A DNA stretch of 64,000 nt from Thalassovita sp. (lineage in GTDB: Bacteria; Pseudomonadota; Alphaproteobacteria; Rhodobacterales; Rhodobacteraceae), in assembly GCA_029212905.1 (NCBI GenBank), contig JARGPB010000013.1, forward strand, positions 1 through 64,000. The letters are read 5' to 3'. Positions 25,144 through 33,944 of the stretch are shown one piece after another. Under the pieces are notes generated by a model. The model had not been told where the DNA came from. It did not search any database and saw nothing but the letters and a program-made list of their open reading frames with translations. How positions within the stretch are numbered: the first letter of the stretch is position 1; each line of letters begins with the position of its first letter. The translations under genes and the position numbers were made by a program.

Positions 25144-25375
25144 TTATAAGCGCTTCTCTGCGCGCCCTCGACCCGTCTTAAGGACGGTGTAGGCATATTC
25201 CGCCGCCTCGAGCGCGCCTTCGAGAAAACCGCCGAATGTCGGAGCCACTTCGGAGCCGCCAAAGACGAGCGTTTCGTCCCACAGGCCTGAAAGAACGCAC
25301 GGCAAGCAATAGTTCGGGTGGGCAAAAAAGACAGCGGAACTGCGGCTGGCAGCACGCCAGGCGCACTCCCGCTCC
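25144..25375 (-). pseudogene. flavin amine oxidase, C-terminal remnant
   Basis: About 77 residues of which the core, GLWDETLVFGGSEVAPTFGG followed by FLEGALEAAEYAY, is the conserved FAD-binding end of flavin-containing monoamine oxidases (L-F-A-G-S-E-x-A-x-x-F-G-G-Y-L-E-G-A pattern). The N-terminal Rossmann dinucleotide motif and substrate domain are absent. The frame runs into IS66-derived sequence near 25383, so the gene was truncated there. Confidence 0.75.
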
Positions 25376-25384
25376 ATGGTCTAG

Positions 25385-25756
25385 GCCTTCAAGGCATGGA
25401 CCGAGGCCCAACTGCTACGCATTCCCGGCAAGGGCGATCTCGCGAAGGCCTTCCGCTATGGTCTCAGCTGCTGGCCGTCATTCGAGCTCTTCCTTGGAGA
25501 TGGCCGCGTCGGCATCGACGACAACACCGCCGAGCGCGTCATGCGCCCGATCAGCATCGGGCGAAAAAACTGGCTTTTTGCAGGCCCCGACAGCGGTGGC
25601 GAAACGCTGTCCCGGGCGATGTCCCTTGTCGAGACAGCCAAGATGAACGGCCTCTATCCGCAAGCCTGGCTGGCCGAAATCCTCGACCGCATCCACAATC
25701 ACATTACCAACCCGCTCAACGAACCGCTTCCATGGAACTGGACGCCAATGAACTGA
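25385..25756 (+). pseudogene. IS66-family transposase, C-terminal remnant
   Basis: In frame from 25385 after a TAG at 25382, it reads AFKAWTEAQLLRIPGKGDLA, SFELFLGDGRVGIDDNTAER, then PISIGRKNWLFAGPDSGGE and NEPLPWNW near the end. This is the characteristic C-terminal quarter of the IS66 TnpC transposase. The catalytic core and the small accessory genes are missing. The right terminus of the element is probably near 25781 (complement GTAACCGCCCGG). The remnant marks the left border of the catabolic island. Confidence 0.8.
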
Positions 25757-25879
25757 TCCATGGTGACAACCGGGCGGTTACGTTTTCGGGGAGGTGATTA
25801 CCTTTGAATCTTGAGATCCGACTTCGCCTTTGCTAGGAATCGAACAACCATTAGAAAATTAGCAAAGTCGAAAGTGCAG

Positions 25880-27091
25880 ATGTCTGGACCCCTTGATCAA
25901 CTGAAGATTATAGAACTTGGTCACGTAATTGCCGGACCACTTGCGGCAGCTTTACTCTCGGATTTTGGTGCAGATGTCATCAAGATCGAAGCCCCCAACC
26001 GGACGGATATGATGCGCGACCTTGGACCCAAGGCAGAGGATGGGGTGGGCGTCTGGTGGAAGACTTTGGGCCGTAACAAGAAAACACTAGGTCTGGACTG
26101 GAAGTCCGACGAGGGCCGGGACATCCTGCGAAAGTTGGTCGAAGATGCCGACGTGCTGATCGAGAATTTCCGACCGGGTGTGCTGGAACGTGCCGGTGTT
26201 GGGCCAGACGTCTTGCACGATTGGAACCCGGACTTGGTTGTCTTGCGGGTTTCAGGTTACGGACAGGACGGTCCGATGCGCGACCTGCCAGCGTTTGGGC
26301 GTGCTGCGGAGGCCATGAGTGGATTAGCGCATCTGACCGGTTTTCCCGACGGGCCGCCGATGCACCCCGGCTTTCCGGCGGCTGACAGCACGACAGGGCT
26401 AATGGGCGCTTTGGGAATCATGATCGCGCTATTTGCTCGCGAAAAGGGGATAGCACGCGGTCAGGTCGTCGATATTGCAGTATTCGAGGCCCTGCTTCGG
26501 TTGATGGATTATCCTGTTCCCGCATTGACTGGCGCGAACCTCTCGCCGCGACGCAATGGGCTGCGCCAGCCGATGGACTTTGCTCCGGGGGGGATGTTCC
26601 GAACGTCCGATGGGGTGTGGCTGACCGTTTCCGCAGGAAGCGCGGAAACCGCGCACCGACTGTTGCGGGCAGTCGGCGGGGACGCCCTTGCCGATGATCC
26701 GCGGTTTGCGACACTCGGCGAGATGTCGCAGCACATGACGGTGGTCTTTGACGCGATCAATGATTTCGTCACGCAGCACACGGCTAAGGAAGTGGAGGCG
26801 GTATTCGCCCGCCATGATGCCGTTGCCTCGCGTGTCTTGAGTGTCGAGGAAATCGCGACGAACGAGCAGATACGCCATCGCGGGGACATCGTGTCGGTCG
26901 CTGGCGAACAGACTCAGGTCATTGGTCCGGTCCCTCATCTCAGCGCGACGCCCGGTCAGCTTCGTTGGCTGGGACGACCGCCTGGCGCAGACAGTCAGAG
27001 CATTCTGCGTGATCTTGGTTTTAACGATGAGCGGATCGCTGCCCTATGTGAGGCTGGGCTCGTAAGATTGGAAGGAGGGCGTGCGCTATGA
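25880..27091 (+). CDS. CaiB/BaiF family CoA-transferase
   Basis: A 403-residue class III CoA-transferase. The family opening is IIELGHVIAGPLAAALLSDF and then GADVIKIEAP. ENFRPGVLERAGVG and SGYGQDGPM follow. The catalytic Asp is Asp169 in FPAADSTTGLMGAL, the same number as in formyl-CoA transferase. It moves CoA between carboxylates, here presumably activating the pathway acid from another acyl-CoA. The start at MSGPLDQ is chosen because the family aligns from there. The upstream MRSDFAF extension lies over IS-derived DNA. It overlaps the next gene by 4 bp (ATGA). Confidence 0.88.
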   Translation: MSGPLDQLKIIELGHVIAGPLAAALLSDFGADVIKIEAPNRTDMMRDLGPKAEDGVGVWWKTLGRNKKTLGLDWKSDEGRDILRKLVEDADVLIENFRPGVLERAGVGPDVLHDWNPDLVVLRVSGYGQDGPMRDLPAFGRAAEAMSGLAHLTGFPDGPPMHPGFPAADSTTGLMGALGIMIALFAREKGIARGQVVDIAVFEALLRLMDYPVPALTGANLSPRRNGLRQPMDFAPGGMFRTSDGVWLTVSAGSAETAHRLLRAVGGDALADDPRFATLGEMSQHMTVVFDAINDFVTQHTAKEVEAVFARHDAVASRVLSVEEIATNEQIRHRGDIVSVAGEQTQVIGPVPHLSATPGQLRWLGRPPGADSQSILRDLGFNDERIAALCEAGLVRLEGGRAL

Positions 27092-28254
27092 CATTTCGAT
27101 TGACCGCCGACCAACAAGAGATTCGCGACCAGATTCTGCGGATTTGTGCACAATTCGACGATGACTACTGGCTGGACCGGGATCGCAACGGTGGTTTTCC
27201 CCATGATTTGCACAGGGCAATGGCCGATGGCGGCTGGCTTGGCATCGCCATGCCTGAAGCGGTCGGCGGCGCCGGCCTGGGGATCACTGAAGCGACGATC
27301 ATGATGCAGGCGATTGCTGAGTCAGGGGCTGGCGCGAGCGGGGCCTCGGCCATCCACATGAACATTTTCGGGCTCAACCCGGTGGTGAAGTTCGGGACCG
27401 ATGAACAGCGCGCGCGCATGCTGAGCCCCCTGATCGCAGGTGATGAAAAGGCTTGTTTCGGCGTCACCGAACCGACGACGGGGCTGGATACCACAAAGCT
27501 GAAGACCATGGCGGTGCGACAGGGAGACAGGTATGTCGTGCATGGTCAGAAGGTCTGGATTTCTACCGCGCAGGTGGCCCACAAGATGCTGCTTCTGGCC
27601 AGGACAACGCGGCTTGAAGATGTGAGCAGCCCGACCGAAGGGCTGAGCCTGTTCTATACAGATCTCGACCGAAATTTCGTTGACGTGCGAGAGATCGAAA
27701 AGATGGGTCGAAAAGCTGTCGATTCGAATGAAGTTTTCATCGACGGGTTGCCGATTCCGGCTGAGGACCTGATTGGGGAGGAAGGCAAAGGGTTTCGGCA
27801 AATTCTGCATGGGCTGAATCCAGAACGCATCCTTGTGGCGGGCGAATGCATCGGCATCGCACGCAACGCTCTGACCCGCGCGGCGCAATATGCCAATGAA
27901 CGAGTGGTTTTCGACCGGCCCATCGGTCAGAATCAGGGCGTTCAGCATCCGCTCGCTCAGGCTTGGGCGCGGGTGGAATCGGCCAATCTCATGGTGATGC
28001 ACGCCGCCGCCCTTTACGATTCGGGGGAGCCCTGCGGCATCGAGGCGAACGCAGCCAAGCTATTGGCCGCCGACGCCGCGGTTGAGGCGACCGAGGCCGC
28101 ACAGATCACCTTTGGCGGATTCGGTTACGCAAAGGAATATCACGTGGAGCGTCTGGTCAGAGAAGCGCTCTTGTTCCGCATTGTACCTGTGACGCCGCAG
28201 ATGTTGTTATCATTCATTGCTGAAAAAGCGCTAGGACTTCCAAAGTCTTACTGA
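27088..28254 (+). CDS. acyl-CoA dehydrogenase
   Basis: A 388-residue flavoenzyme that forms the alpha,beta-double bond in acyl-CoA. Visible are the FAD/substrate segment ACFGVTEPTTGLDTTKLKTM, KVWISTAQVAH, and the Arg of YANERVVFDRPIGQNQGVQHP. The C-terminal block is unusual: where most members have an I-Y-E-G-T-x-E-I motif with catalytic Glu, it reads ALLFRIVPVTPQMLLSFIAE. This is a known clade in which the base must lie elsewhere. It is coupled to the CaiB gene by an ATGA overlap and has a strong AAGGAGG site. Confidence 0.88.
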   Translation: MTFRLTADQQEIRDQILRICAQFDDDYWLDRDRNGGFPHDLHRAMADGGWLGIAMPEAVGGAGLGITEATIMMQAIAESGAGASGASAIHMNIFGLNPVVKFGTDEQRARMLSPLIAGDEKACFGVTEPTTGLDTTKLKTMAVRQGDRYVVHGQKVWISTAQVAHKMLLLARTTRLEDVSSPTEGLSLFYTDLDRNFVDVREIEKMGRKAVDSNEVFIDGLPIPAEDLIGEEGKGFRQILHGLNPERILVAGECIGIARNALTRAAQYANERVVFDRPIGQNQGVQHPLAQAWARVESANLMVMHAAALYDSGEPCGIEANAAKLLAADAAVEATEAAQITFGGFGYAKEYHVERLVREALLFRIVPVTPQMLLSFIAEKALGLPKSY

Positions 28255-28301
28255 CCGCGAGACACGGATTGGGATAGCGCGTATTCCCTACTTGATTATT
28301 T

Positions 28302-28320
28302 TTCTAACGTCCGTTAGATT
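28302..28320. promoter_or_regulatory. TCTAAC-N4-GTTAGA operator, copy 1
   Basis: TCTAAC (28303-28308), GTCC, GTTAGA (28313-28318): perfect 6-bp arms with a 4-bp spacer. It lies 45 bp upstream of the SDR that begins the SDR-LIV-ligase operon. One of four copies of the same palindrome in this island. Confidence 0.7.
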
Positions 28321-28362
28321 ATCAGACAAAGCCCCGCAATAGGGGAAAAGGGAGGAGGCGTC

Positions 28363-29217
28363 ATGAGTGAGACGCAGTTCGGGTCTTCGCGAGAAGACCT
28401 GTCAAAACGCACAACCGTTTACGCACATGATTTGTTCGCGGGCAAAACCGTCGTTGTAACCGGCGCAGGCGGAGGTTTGGGGCTGGCGATTGCGGCTCTG
28501 TTCGCCAGGCTGGGCGCCAATCTGGCGATCAATGGACGCAACGAGGAAAAGCTGGCCTCGGCCAAAGAGTACCTCGAGAGTTTTGGGGGCAGAGTTTTCG
28601 CCGTGCCCATGACCATCCGTGACCCTGAACAGGTCGAGGATTTTGTCGCTAAGACGAATCAGGAATTCGGCTCCATAGACGTTCTGGTGAACAATGCGGG
28701 GGGGCAGTTTCCACAGGCTGCGCTGGATTTTTCCCCGAAAGGCTGGACCGCCGTCATTGACACCAACCTCAACGGAACCTGGTGGATGATGCAATCCACG
28801 ACGCGCCACTGGGTTGAGAACAAGCAACCGGGTTCCATCGTAAATATCGTGGCGGATATCTGGCGCGGGATGCCTGGCATCGCTCATACCTGTGCAGCTC
28901 GGGCGGGGGTGATTTACCTGTCCAAATCGGTGGCGGTGGAGTGGGCGCCGCATGATATCCGCGTGAACTGCGTGGCACCGGGTTGCTGCGAAAGCAACGG
29001 TTTCGGGAACTACCCTCCAGAGGGTGCCGCAACTTTCCAGGATTCCAATCCGATGCGGCACGCCGGGGACGAATGGGATGTCGCTGAAGGTGTTGTCTAT
29101 ATGGCGGCCAACTCAGGAAAGTTTGTTACCGGTGAAGTTCTGAACATCGACGGTGGGCAGCAATTGTGGGGGGACCCATGGCCAACGGGTCGACCGGACC
29201 ATTTCCTGATTTCCTGA
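28363..29217 (+). CDS. SDR family enoyl-CoA reductase-like protein
   Basis: A 284-residue short-chain dehydrogenase. The TGAGGGLG cofactor loop (34-41), NNAG (110-113) and a C-terminal VTGEVLNIDGGQQLWGD are normal. The catalytic YxxxK is not: the segment reads HTCAARAGV, with Thr176 and Arg180 at the Tyr and Lys positions. SDRs of the 2,4-dienoyl-CoA and trans-2-enoyl-CoA reductase type also lack the classic Tyr here, so reduction of an enoyl- or dienoyl-CoA is more likely than alcohol oxidation. GGAGGAG precedes the ATG, and a CTAAC palindrome lies upstream. It is the first gene of the transport operon. Confidence 0.82.
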   Translation: MSETQFGSSREDLSKRTTVYAHDLFAGKTVVVTGAGGGLGLAIAALFARLGANLAINGRNEEKLASAKEYLESFGGRVFAVPMTIRDPEQVEDFVAKTNQEFGSIDVLVNNAGGQFPQAALDFSPKGWTAVIDTNLNGTWWMMQSTTRHWVENKQPGSIVNIVADIWRGMPGIAHTCAARAGVIYLSKSVAVEWAPHDIRVNCVAPGCCESNGFGNYPPEGAATFQDSNPMRHAGDEWDVAEGVVYMAANSGKFVTGEVLNIDGGQQLWGDPWPTGRPDHFLIS

Positions 29218-30062
29218 TGAAAGCCATGAACCTTAATGGGGACAATAAGATCCAGATGACAACGAAGAATAAAATAGCAGTTGGTACCGATGGCGGGGCG
29301 CTTCTGGAGTGCAACGGGGTCGAACGACGGTTTGGCGGCATCGTTGCTGTCACCGGAGTTGATCTCGTCATTCGGCAAGGTGAAATCTTTGGGCTTGTCG
29401 GACCGAATGGTAGCGGCAAGACAACGCTAACGAACGCAATTACCGGGTTTTATCCGCCAAACGTAGGCACTGTCCGGCTGGCGGGAAAAGACATCACGGG
29501 CACAGCGCCTCATAAGGTTGCCAAGCTCGGGGTTGCGCGGACGTTCCAGAATCTTGCCCTTTTCAACGGGATGAGCGTTCTGGACAACATCCTGCTCGGG
29601 CGGCACATCCACATGAAACCGGGCGTCTTACGCACGGCGCTTTATTGGTGGGCGGCGCGGCATGAAGAGATCGAGAACCGTAAGATCGTCGAGGAGGTGA
29701 TCGAGTTTCTACAGCTTGAAAGCATCCGACATGAGTTGGTCGATGGTCTTCCGATCGGGCTGAAAAAACGGGTCGAACTTGCGCGGGCATTGGTGGCCGA
29801 GCCGCAAATGTTGATACTCGATGAGCCGATGGCAGGCATGAATCAGGAAGAGAAGGGGTATATGTCCCGCTTCATTCTGGATGCCCGTGCCGAACGCGGC
29901 GTCAGCGTTCTGCTGATCGAGCATCATATGGATGTCATCACCGGCATCTGTGATCGGATGCTGGCGCTTAATTATGGCGAAATGATCGCCAGTGGCATCC
30001 CCAAGGAGGTTGTGAAGGACCCGCGGGTCATCGAGGCATATATCGGAGGGTCGCATGACTGA
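29217..30062 (+). CDS. livG: LIV-type ABC transporter ATP-binding protein (LivG)
   Basis: 281 residues from the ATG that overlaps the previous stop (TGATG). A second ATG at 29256 is an alternative, and neither has a strong RBS. Walker A GPNGSGKTT is at about 62-70. The signature region is degenerate (LPIGLKKRVELARAL), as usual in LivG. Walker B is MLILDEPMAG and the H-loop is LLIEHHMDVI. It powers uptake together with LivF, LivH and LivM encoded downstream. The gene order SDR-livG-ligase-livH-livM-livF-binding proteins is typical of systems for aromatic, alicyclic or other hydrophobic carboxylates rather than amino acids. Confidence 0.9.
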   Translation: MKAMNLNGDNKIQMTTKNKIAVGTDGGALLECNGVERRFGGIVAVTGVDLVIRQGEIFGLVGPNGSGKTTLTNAITGFYPPNVGTVRLAGKDITGTAPHKVAKLGVARTFQNLALFNGMSVLDNILLGRHIHMKPGVLRTALYWWAARHEEIENRKIVEEVIEFLQLESIRHELVDGLPIGLKKRVELARALVAEPQMLILDEPMAGMNQEEKGYMSRFILDARAERGVSVLLIEHHMDVITGICDRMLALNYGEMIASGIPKEVVKDPRVIEAYIGGSHD

Positions 30063-31974
30063 TTTTACAAAGAACCGGTCTTCAGGCGGCGAAACGGTTG
30101 GTGCACTTCTGGCGAAGAACGCGTCGCTCCACGGAAAGGATATCGCGCTTCGCGAAAAGGAACGCGGGATCTGGAAAGAAACCACTTGGGCGGAATACGC
30201 CGAAGAGGTGCTTGCCTGCGCGGCCGGACTTGAAAAAATCGGCGTAAAGCCGGGCAAGGCAGTACTTATTCTGGGCGATAACCGTGCACGGTTGTACGGC
30301 GGCATGCTGGCTGTTTCGTTGCTGGGCGCCTATGCAATGCCTGCCTATCCGGGCGCGACAATCGAAGAACTTCGGCACTTTCTTGGCGAAGTCGAAATCG
30401 TCGCGGCCATCGCCGAAGATCAGGAGCAGGTAGACAAGATCCTGGAACTGAAGGACGCGGGCGCCGAGGGTATCGACCACATCATTTATGATGAAGCGCG
30501 AGGCCTCGGATTCTATGAGGTTGAAGGGCTGATGTCCTGGGATCACCTGATCGAAGTCGGTCAGCACGATCTTAATGAAACCCCGGGCTTGCGCGAAGAT
30601 CTCTTTGGTCGGGCAAAGCCCGGCGATCCGGCCATTTTCATGCATTCGTCAGGGACCACGGGAAAACCGAAAGGTATCGTTCTGAGTCAAAAGAACGTTC
30701 TTGCTGCGGCCAGGAACGGGCATGCAGCGGGTGCATTCGACGACAATGAGGAAATCCTCGCCTATCTGCCGATGGCCTGGGTGGGCGACTTCGCCATTAC
30801 CGTCGCGGCGGCGCTGCTCTGCCGGTTCACCGTGAACGTGCCTGAACGTCAGGAAACCGTCGTTCGCGACATGCGCGAAATCGCTCCGACATTCTATCTG
30901 GCGGCGCCGAGAAGCTGGGACCAGATGCTGACGACGATCCAAGTGGGTATCGAGAACTCGACCCCGGTCAAAAAATGGCTGTACCATTTCTTCATGGACC
31001 GGGCGATTGCCGCCGAGACACGCAAGCTGAATGGCATTAGCGGCGGTGCACTAGAGCCTTTGGGCCGACTTTTGGGCGAGGCGATCGTTTTTGGTCCGAT
31101 CAAGGACCAGTTCGGGATGAGTCGTCTGAAGAACGCGTTCACTGGCGGCGAAGCAATCGGCGAAGACACGTTTGTTTTCTACCGAGCCCTGGGAATCAAA
31201 TTGCGCCAACTCTACGGCCAGACCGAAAATAGCGCGATCAATGCGATTCAGTCTCCGGGCGAGGTGCGCCTCCATACCGTTGGCAAACCCGCGCCTGGCG
31301 TCGAGGTGAAAATTGCCGAAGACGGAGAGATCCTGGTGCGTTCGGACAGCGTGTTTGAGGGGTACTTCAACAAACCCGAAGCGACCGCCGAAGCGCTTGA
31401 GGACGGGTGGCTGCATACCGGCGATGCCGGTTATCTGGAGAATGACGGACACCTGGTTGTTCTGGGCCGTGTCTCCGAGGTCATGCATACAGCCGGAGGC
31501 GAGCGTTATGTGCCAAACTACATTGAGAACCGGTTGAAGTTCAGCCCCTATATCAAGGATGCGGCTGTTATCGGTGCCGGCCTGGATGAATTGACCGCCA
31601 TGGTCTGCGTGGATTTCGAGGCAGTGGGACACTGGGCCGAAGTGAACGGCGTGCCTTATGTGTCCTATTCCGATTTGTCGCAACGTGACGAGGTCGCGGC
31701 GCTGCTGCACGGGGCATTCGAACGGGTAAATAAGGCCGTCACAGAGCCGTTGCGCCTGCAACGCTTTGTCAGTCTGCCGAAAGAATTCGACCCGGACGAT
31801 GGTGAAATCACGCGGACCCGAAAACTGCGACGCAAGGTTGTACAGGAACGCTATGCCGACGTGATCGCGGCGCTCTACGACGGTTCAAAAGAGGTCCATG
31901 TAAGCGCGCAGGTGACTTACGAGACCGGGGAAGTAGGGAAGGTCGAAAGAAGCCTTCCCATCAGGGAGGTATAA
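30055..31974 (+). CDS. AMP-forming acyl-CoA synthetase
   Basis: A 639-residue ANL-superfamily ligase of the long-chain acyl-CoA synthetase size class. The phosphate loop is HSSGTTGKPKGIVLSQ (near 200). The adenine motif is LRQLYGQTENSA, and GWLHTGDAGYLENDGHLVVLGR carries the ribose-binding Asp. It activates a carboxylic acid to acyl-CoA with ATP. It lies between livG and livH and overlaps livG by 8 bp. This placement implies that the imported acid is activated as it enters the cytoplasm, and the broad LACS-like architecture fits a bulky hydrophobic substrate. Confidence 0.92.
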   Translation: MTDFTKNRSSGGETVGALLAKNASLHGKDIALREKERGIWKETTWAEYAEEVLACAAGLEKIGVKPGKAVLILGDNRARLYGGMLAVSLLGAYAMPAYPGATIEELRHFLGEVEIVAAIAEDQEQVDKILELKDAGAEGIDHIIYDEARGLGFYEVEGLMSWDHLIEVGQHDLNETPGLREDLFGRAKPGDPAIFMHSSGTTGKPKGIVLSQKNVLAAARNGHAAGAFDDNEEILAYLPMAWVGDFAITVAAALLCRFTVNVPERQETVVRDMREIAPTFYLAAPRSWDQMLTTIQVGIENSTPVKKWLYHFFMDRAIAAETRKLNGISGGALEPLGRLLGEAIVFGPIKDQFGMSRLKNAFTGGEAIGEDTFVFYRALGIKLRQLYGQTENSAINAIQSPGEVRLHTVGKPAPGVEVKIAEDGEILVRSDSVFEGYFNKPEATAEALEDGWLHTGDAGYLENDGHLVVLGRVSEVMHTAGGERYVPNYIENRLKFSPYIKDAAVIGAGLDELTAMVCVDFEAVGHWAEVNGVPYVSYSDLSQRDEVAALLHGAFERVNKAVTEPLRLQRFVSLPKEFDPDDGEITRTRKLRRKVVQERYADVIAALYDGSKEVHVSAQVTYETGEVGKVERSLPIREV

Positions 31975-32862
31975 ATGGACTGGGTCTTTCTATCTGAACT
32001 TGCGATCAATGGAGCCTTGACGGGTCTCTTGTATTCGCTCTTCGCTATCGGCCTCGTGCTGATCTACAAAGCGTCCTCGGTGCCCAATCTGGCGCAGGGC
32101 GGGTTGACCATGGTAGGGGCCTATGTGGTCCTGGCGCTGGCACGCGACGTGGGTTTACCCTTGTGGCTGGCCATTCCTCTGGCTGCGGTTGTCATGTTCG
32201 GCCTTGGGTTCGGCATTGAGCGTGTTGCTCTGCGCCGTCTCGCAGGTCGGCCGATTGTCATGATCTTGATGCTGACACTCGGCCTCGACATCTTCCTGCG
32301 GGGTACAACGCTTGCGATCTGGGGCGGGACGTCGCGTTCGATGGAACTGGGCGTCAGCTATGATCCGCTGTTCCTGGGCGACATCTTCATCAGCCGCATC
32401 CATCTGGTTGGTGCCGGTGTTGCGCTCGCCTTGTTTGTCGCATTCATGCTGTTTTTCCGAACCCGGACCGGGATCAAGTTGCGGGCGATCGCGGATGATT
32501 ACATGGCTTCGTGGTCGGTAGGTATCTCGGTTGAGCGCGGCGTTGGGTTGTCCTGGGCATTGGCATCCGTTGTTGCCGTCGCCGCTGGCGTCATCTGGGG
32601 TGAGATTCAGGGTGTCGATCAGGCGCTGTCGCTGTTGCTTCTCAAAGGTCTGACGGTTGCCGTTCTCGGTGGTCTCGACAGTATCCTTGGCGCCGTGATC
32701 GCAGGCATCATCCTAGGCGTCGTCGAAAACGTTGGCGCTGATTTCCTCGATCCGCTTGTCGGAGGCGGAAGCCGTGAGCTTATCGTCGCTGCCGTGCTCA
32801 TTCTTACCGTCATGATCCGTCCGCACGGGCTGTTCGGTCGTCACGACATCGAAAGGGTGTAA
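31975..32862 (+). CDS. livH: LIV-type ABC transporter permease (LivH)
   Basis: A 295-residue inner-membrane permease with about eight hydrophobic segments. The N-terminus LAINGALTGLLYSLFAIGLV is diagnostic of LivH. The EAA-like coupling loop is in RTRTGIKLRAIADDYMASWS. It ends with IRPHGLFGRHDIERV, a tail that reappears in the LivH fragment at the right edge (IRPTGLFGWRTIERV). The start directly follows the ligase stop with GGGAGG before it. It forms the translocation path with LivM. Confidence 0.92.
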   Translation: MDWVFLSELAINGALTGLLYSLFAIGLVLIYKASSVPNLAQGGLTMVGAYVVLALARDVGLPLWLAIPLAAVVMFGLGFGIERVALRRLAGRPIVMILMLTLGLDIFLRGTTLAIWGGTSRSMELGVSYDPLFLGDIFISRIHLVGAGVALALFVAFMLFFRTRTGIKLRAIADDYMASWSVGISVERGVGLSWALASVVAVAAGVIWGEIQGVDQALSLLLLKGLTVAVLGGLDSILGAVIAGIILGVVENVGADFLDPLVGGGSRELIVAAVLILTVMIRPHGLFGRHDIERV

Positions 32863-32865
32863 GTC

Positions 32866-33939
32866 ATGTTTTACAGACTTTCTGGCGTCCATCACGCCAA
32901 CTACGTTTCGGATAGCCGAATCTTCAAGGTGCCTGCTGACCGGAAACTGACAGCATTCATCTTCTTGATTGGCCTTGCCGCGCCATTCATCATCCCGTCG
33001 CTTTATCTGAACAGCTACATGCTTCCCTGGCTGATCTGGACGGCCGCCGCTTTGGGGCTGAACCTGGTGACAGGTTGGGCGGGTCAGCTTCACCTGGGCT
33101 ATGCCGCGGTCATGGCTGTCGGCGCCTATTCTGCGATCCATGCCGCGCGTTTCGGGGTGCCGTGGGAATTCGCCCTGATCATCGGCGGGTTGACGTCATC
33201 CGTGATCGGCAGCCTGTTCGCTTTTGCCGCTTTGCGGGTCAAGGGGCTGTATCTCGCCCTTACCACTCTTGCGATGCAATTCGTGATGGACTGGGTTCTG
33301 ACCCACTCGCCGGCGATCTCGGGGGGCTCACACGCATCGCTTCAGTCGCCGACGCTGGCGTTGTTGGGGCAGGATATTACCACTGATACCGGCTTCTACT
33401 ATGTTGCCTTCGGCTGGTGTGTGCTGGTGACGATCTTCATGCTCAACCTCAAACGCACGGGGCTTGGTCGCGCCCTGGTTGCGGTGCGGGAAAAAGATTT
33501 TGCCGCCGCGATCCTGGGTGTGAACAGTTTCTACTACAAGATCCTGGCCTTCGCGACGTCGTCTTTCATCGCGGGCGTCAGCGGTGCGTTGCTTGTCGCC
33601 ACCTTCTTCTTTCTTGCCGCGCCCGAACAATTCTCGGTTGCCGTTTCGATCCAGGTTCTTGCGATGGTGATTGTTGGCGGCCTTGGCAGCATTATCGGAT
33701 CCTATTTCGGTGTTGCCCTGATCCTTCTTGTTCCGGGCATCGTGAACGGTCTCGTCGTCACGGTGAGCGAGGGACTTGGTATGCAGATCAACGTTGAAAC
33801 GCTCGCCCATATCCCCAACGCGGTCTATGGCGCGCTGATCGTCATAATCCTTCTGATCGAACCGCTTGGTTTGGGAAAACTCTACGGCAACATCAGAGAC
33901 TACCTGATGGTCTGGCCCTTCGATCAGTTCAAGAAATAA
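32866..33939 (+). CDS. livM: LIV-type ABC transporter permease (LivM)
   Basis: A 357-residue permease with about nine hydrophobic segments after a cytoplasmic N-terminus of 35 residues. The LivM core is seen in LNLVTGWAGQLHLGYAAVMAVGAY, in LRVKGLYLALTTLAMQF, and in the coupling loop RTGLGRALVAVREKDFAAAILG. It follows livH after 3 bp and precedes livF after 5 bp. The basic C-terminus DQFKK is cytoplasmic. Confidence 0.92.
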   Translation: MFYRLSGVHHANYVSDSRIFKVPADRKLTAFIFLIGLAAPFIIPSLYLNSYMLPWLIWTAAALGLNLVTGWAGQLHLGYAAVMAVGAYSAIHAARFGVPWEFALIIGGLTSSVIGSLFAFAALRVKGLYLALTTLAMQFVMDWVLTHSPAISGGSHASLQSPTLALLGQDITTDTGFYYVAFGWCVLVTIFMLNLKRTGLGRALVAVREKDFAAAILGVNSFYYKILAFATSSFIAGVSGALLVATFFFLAAPEQFSVAVSIQVLAMVIVGGLGSIIGSYFGVALILLVPGIVNGLVVTVSEGLGMQINVETLAHIPNAVYGALIVIILLIEPLGLGKLYGNIRDYLMVWPFDQFKK

Positions 33940-33944
33940 GGGAA

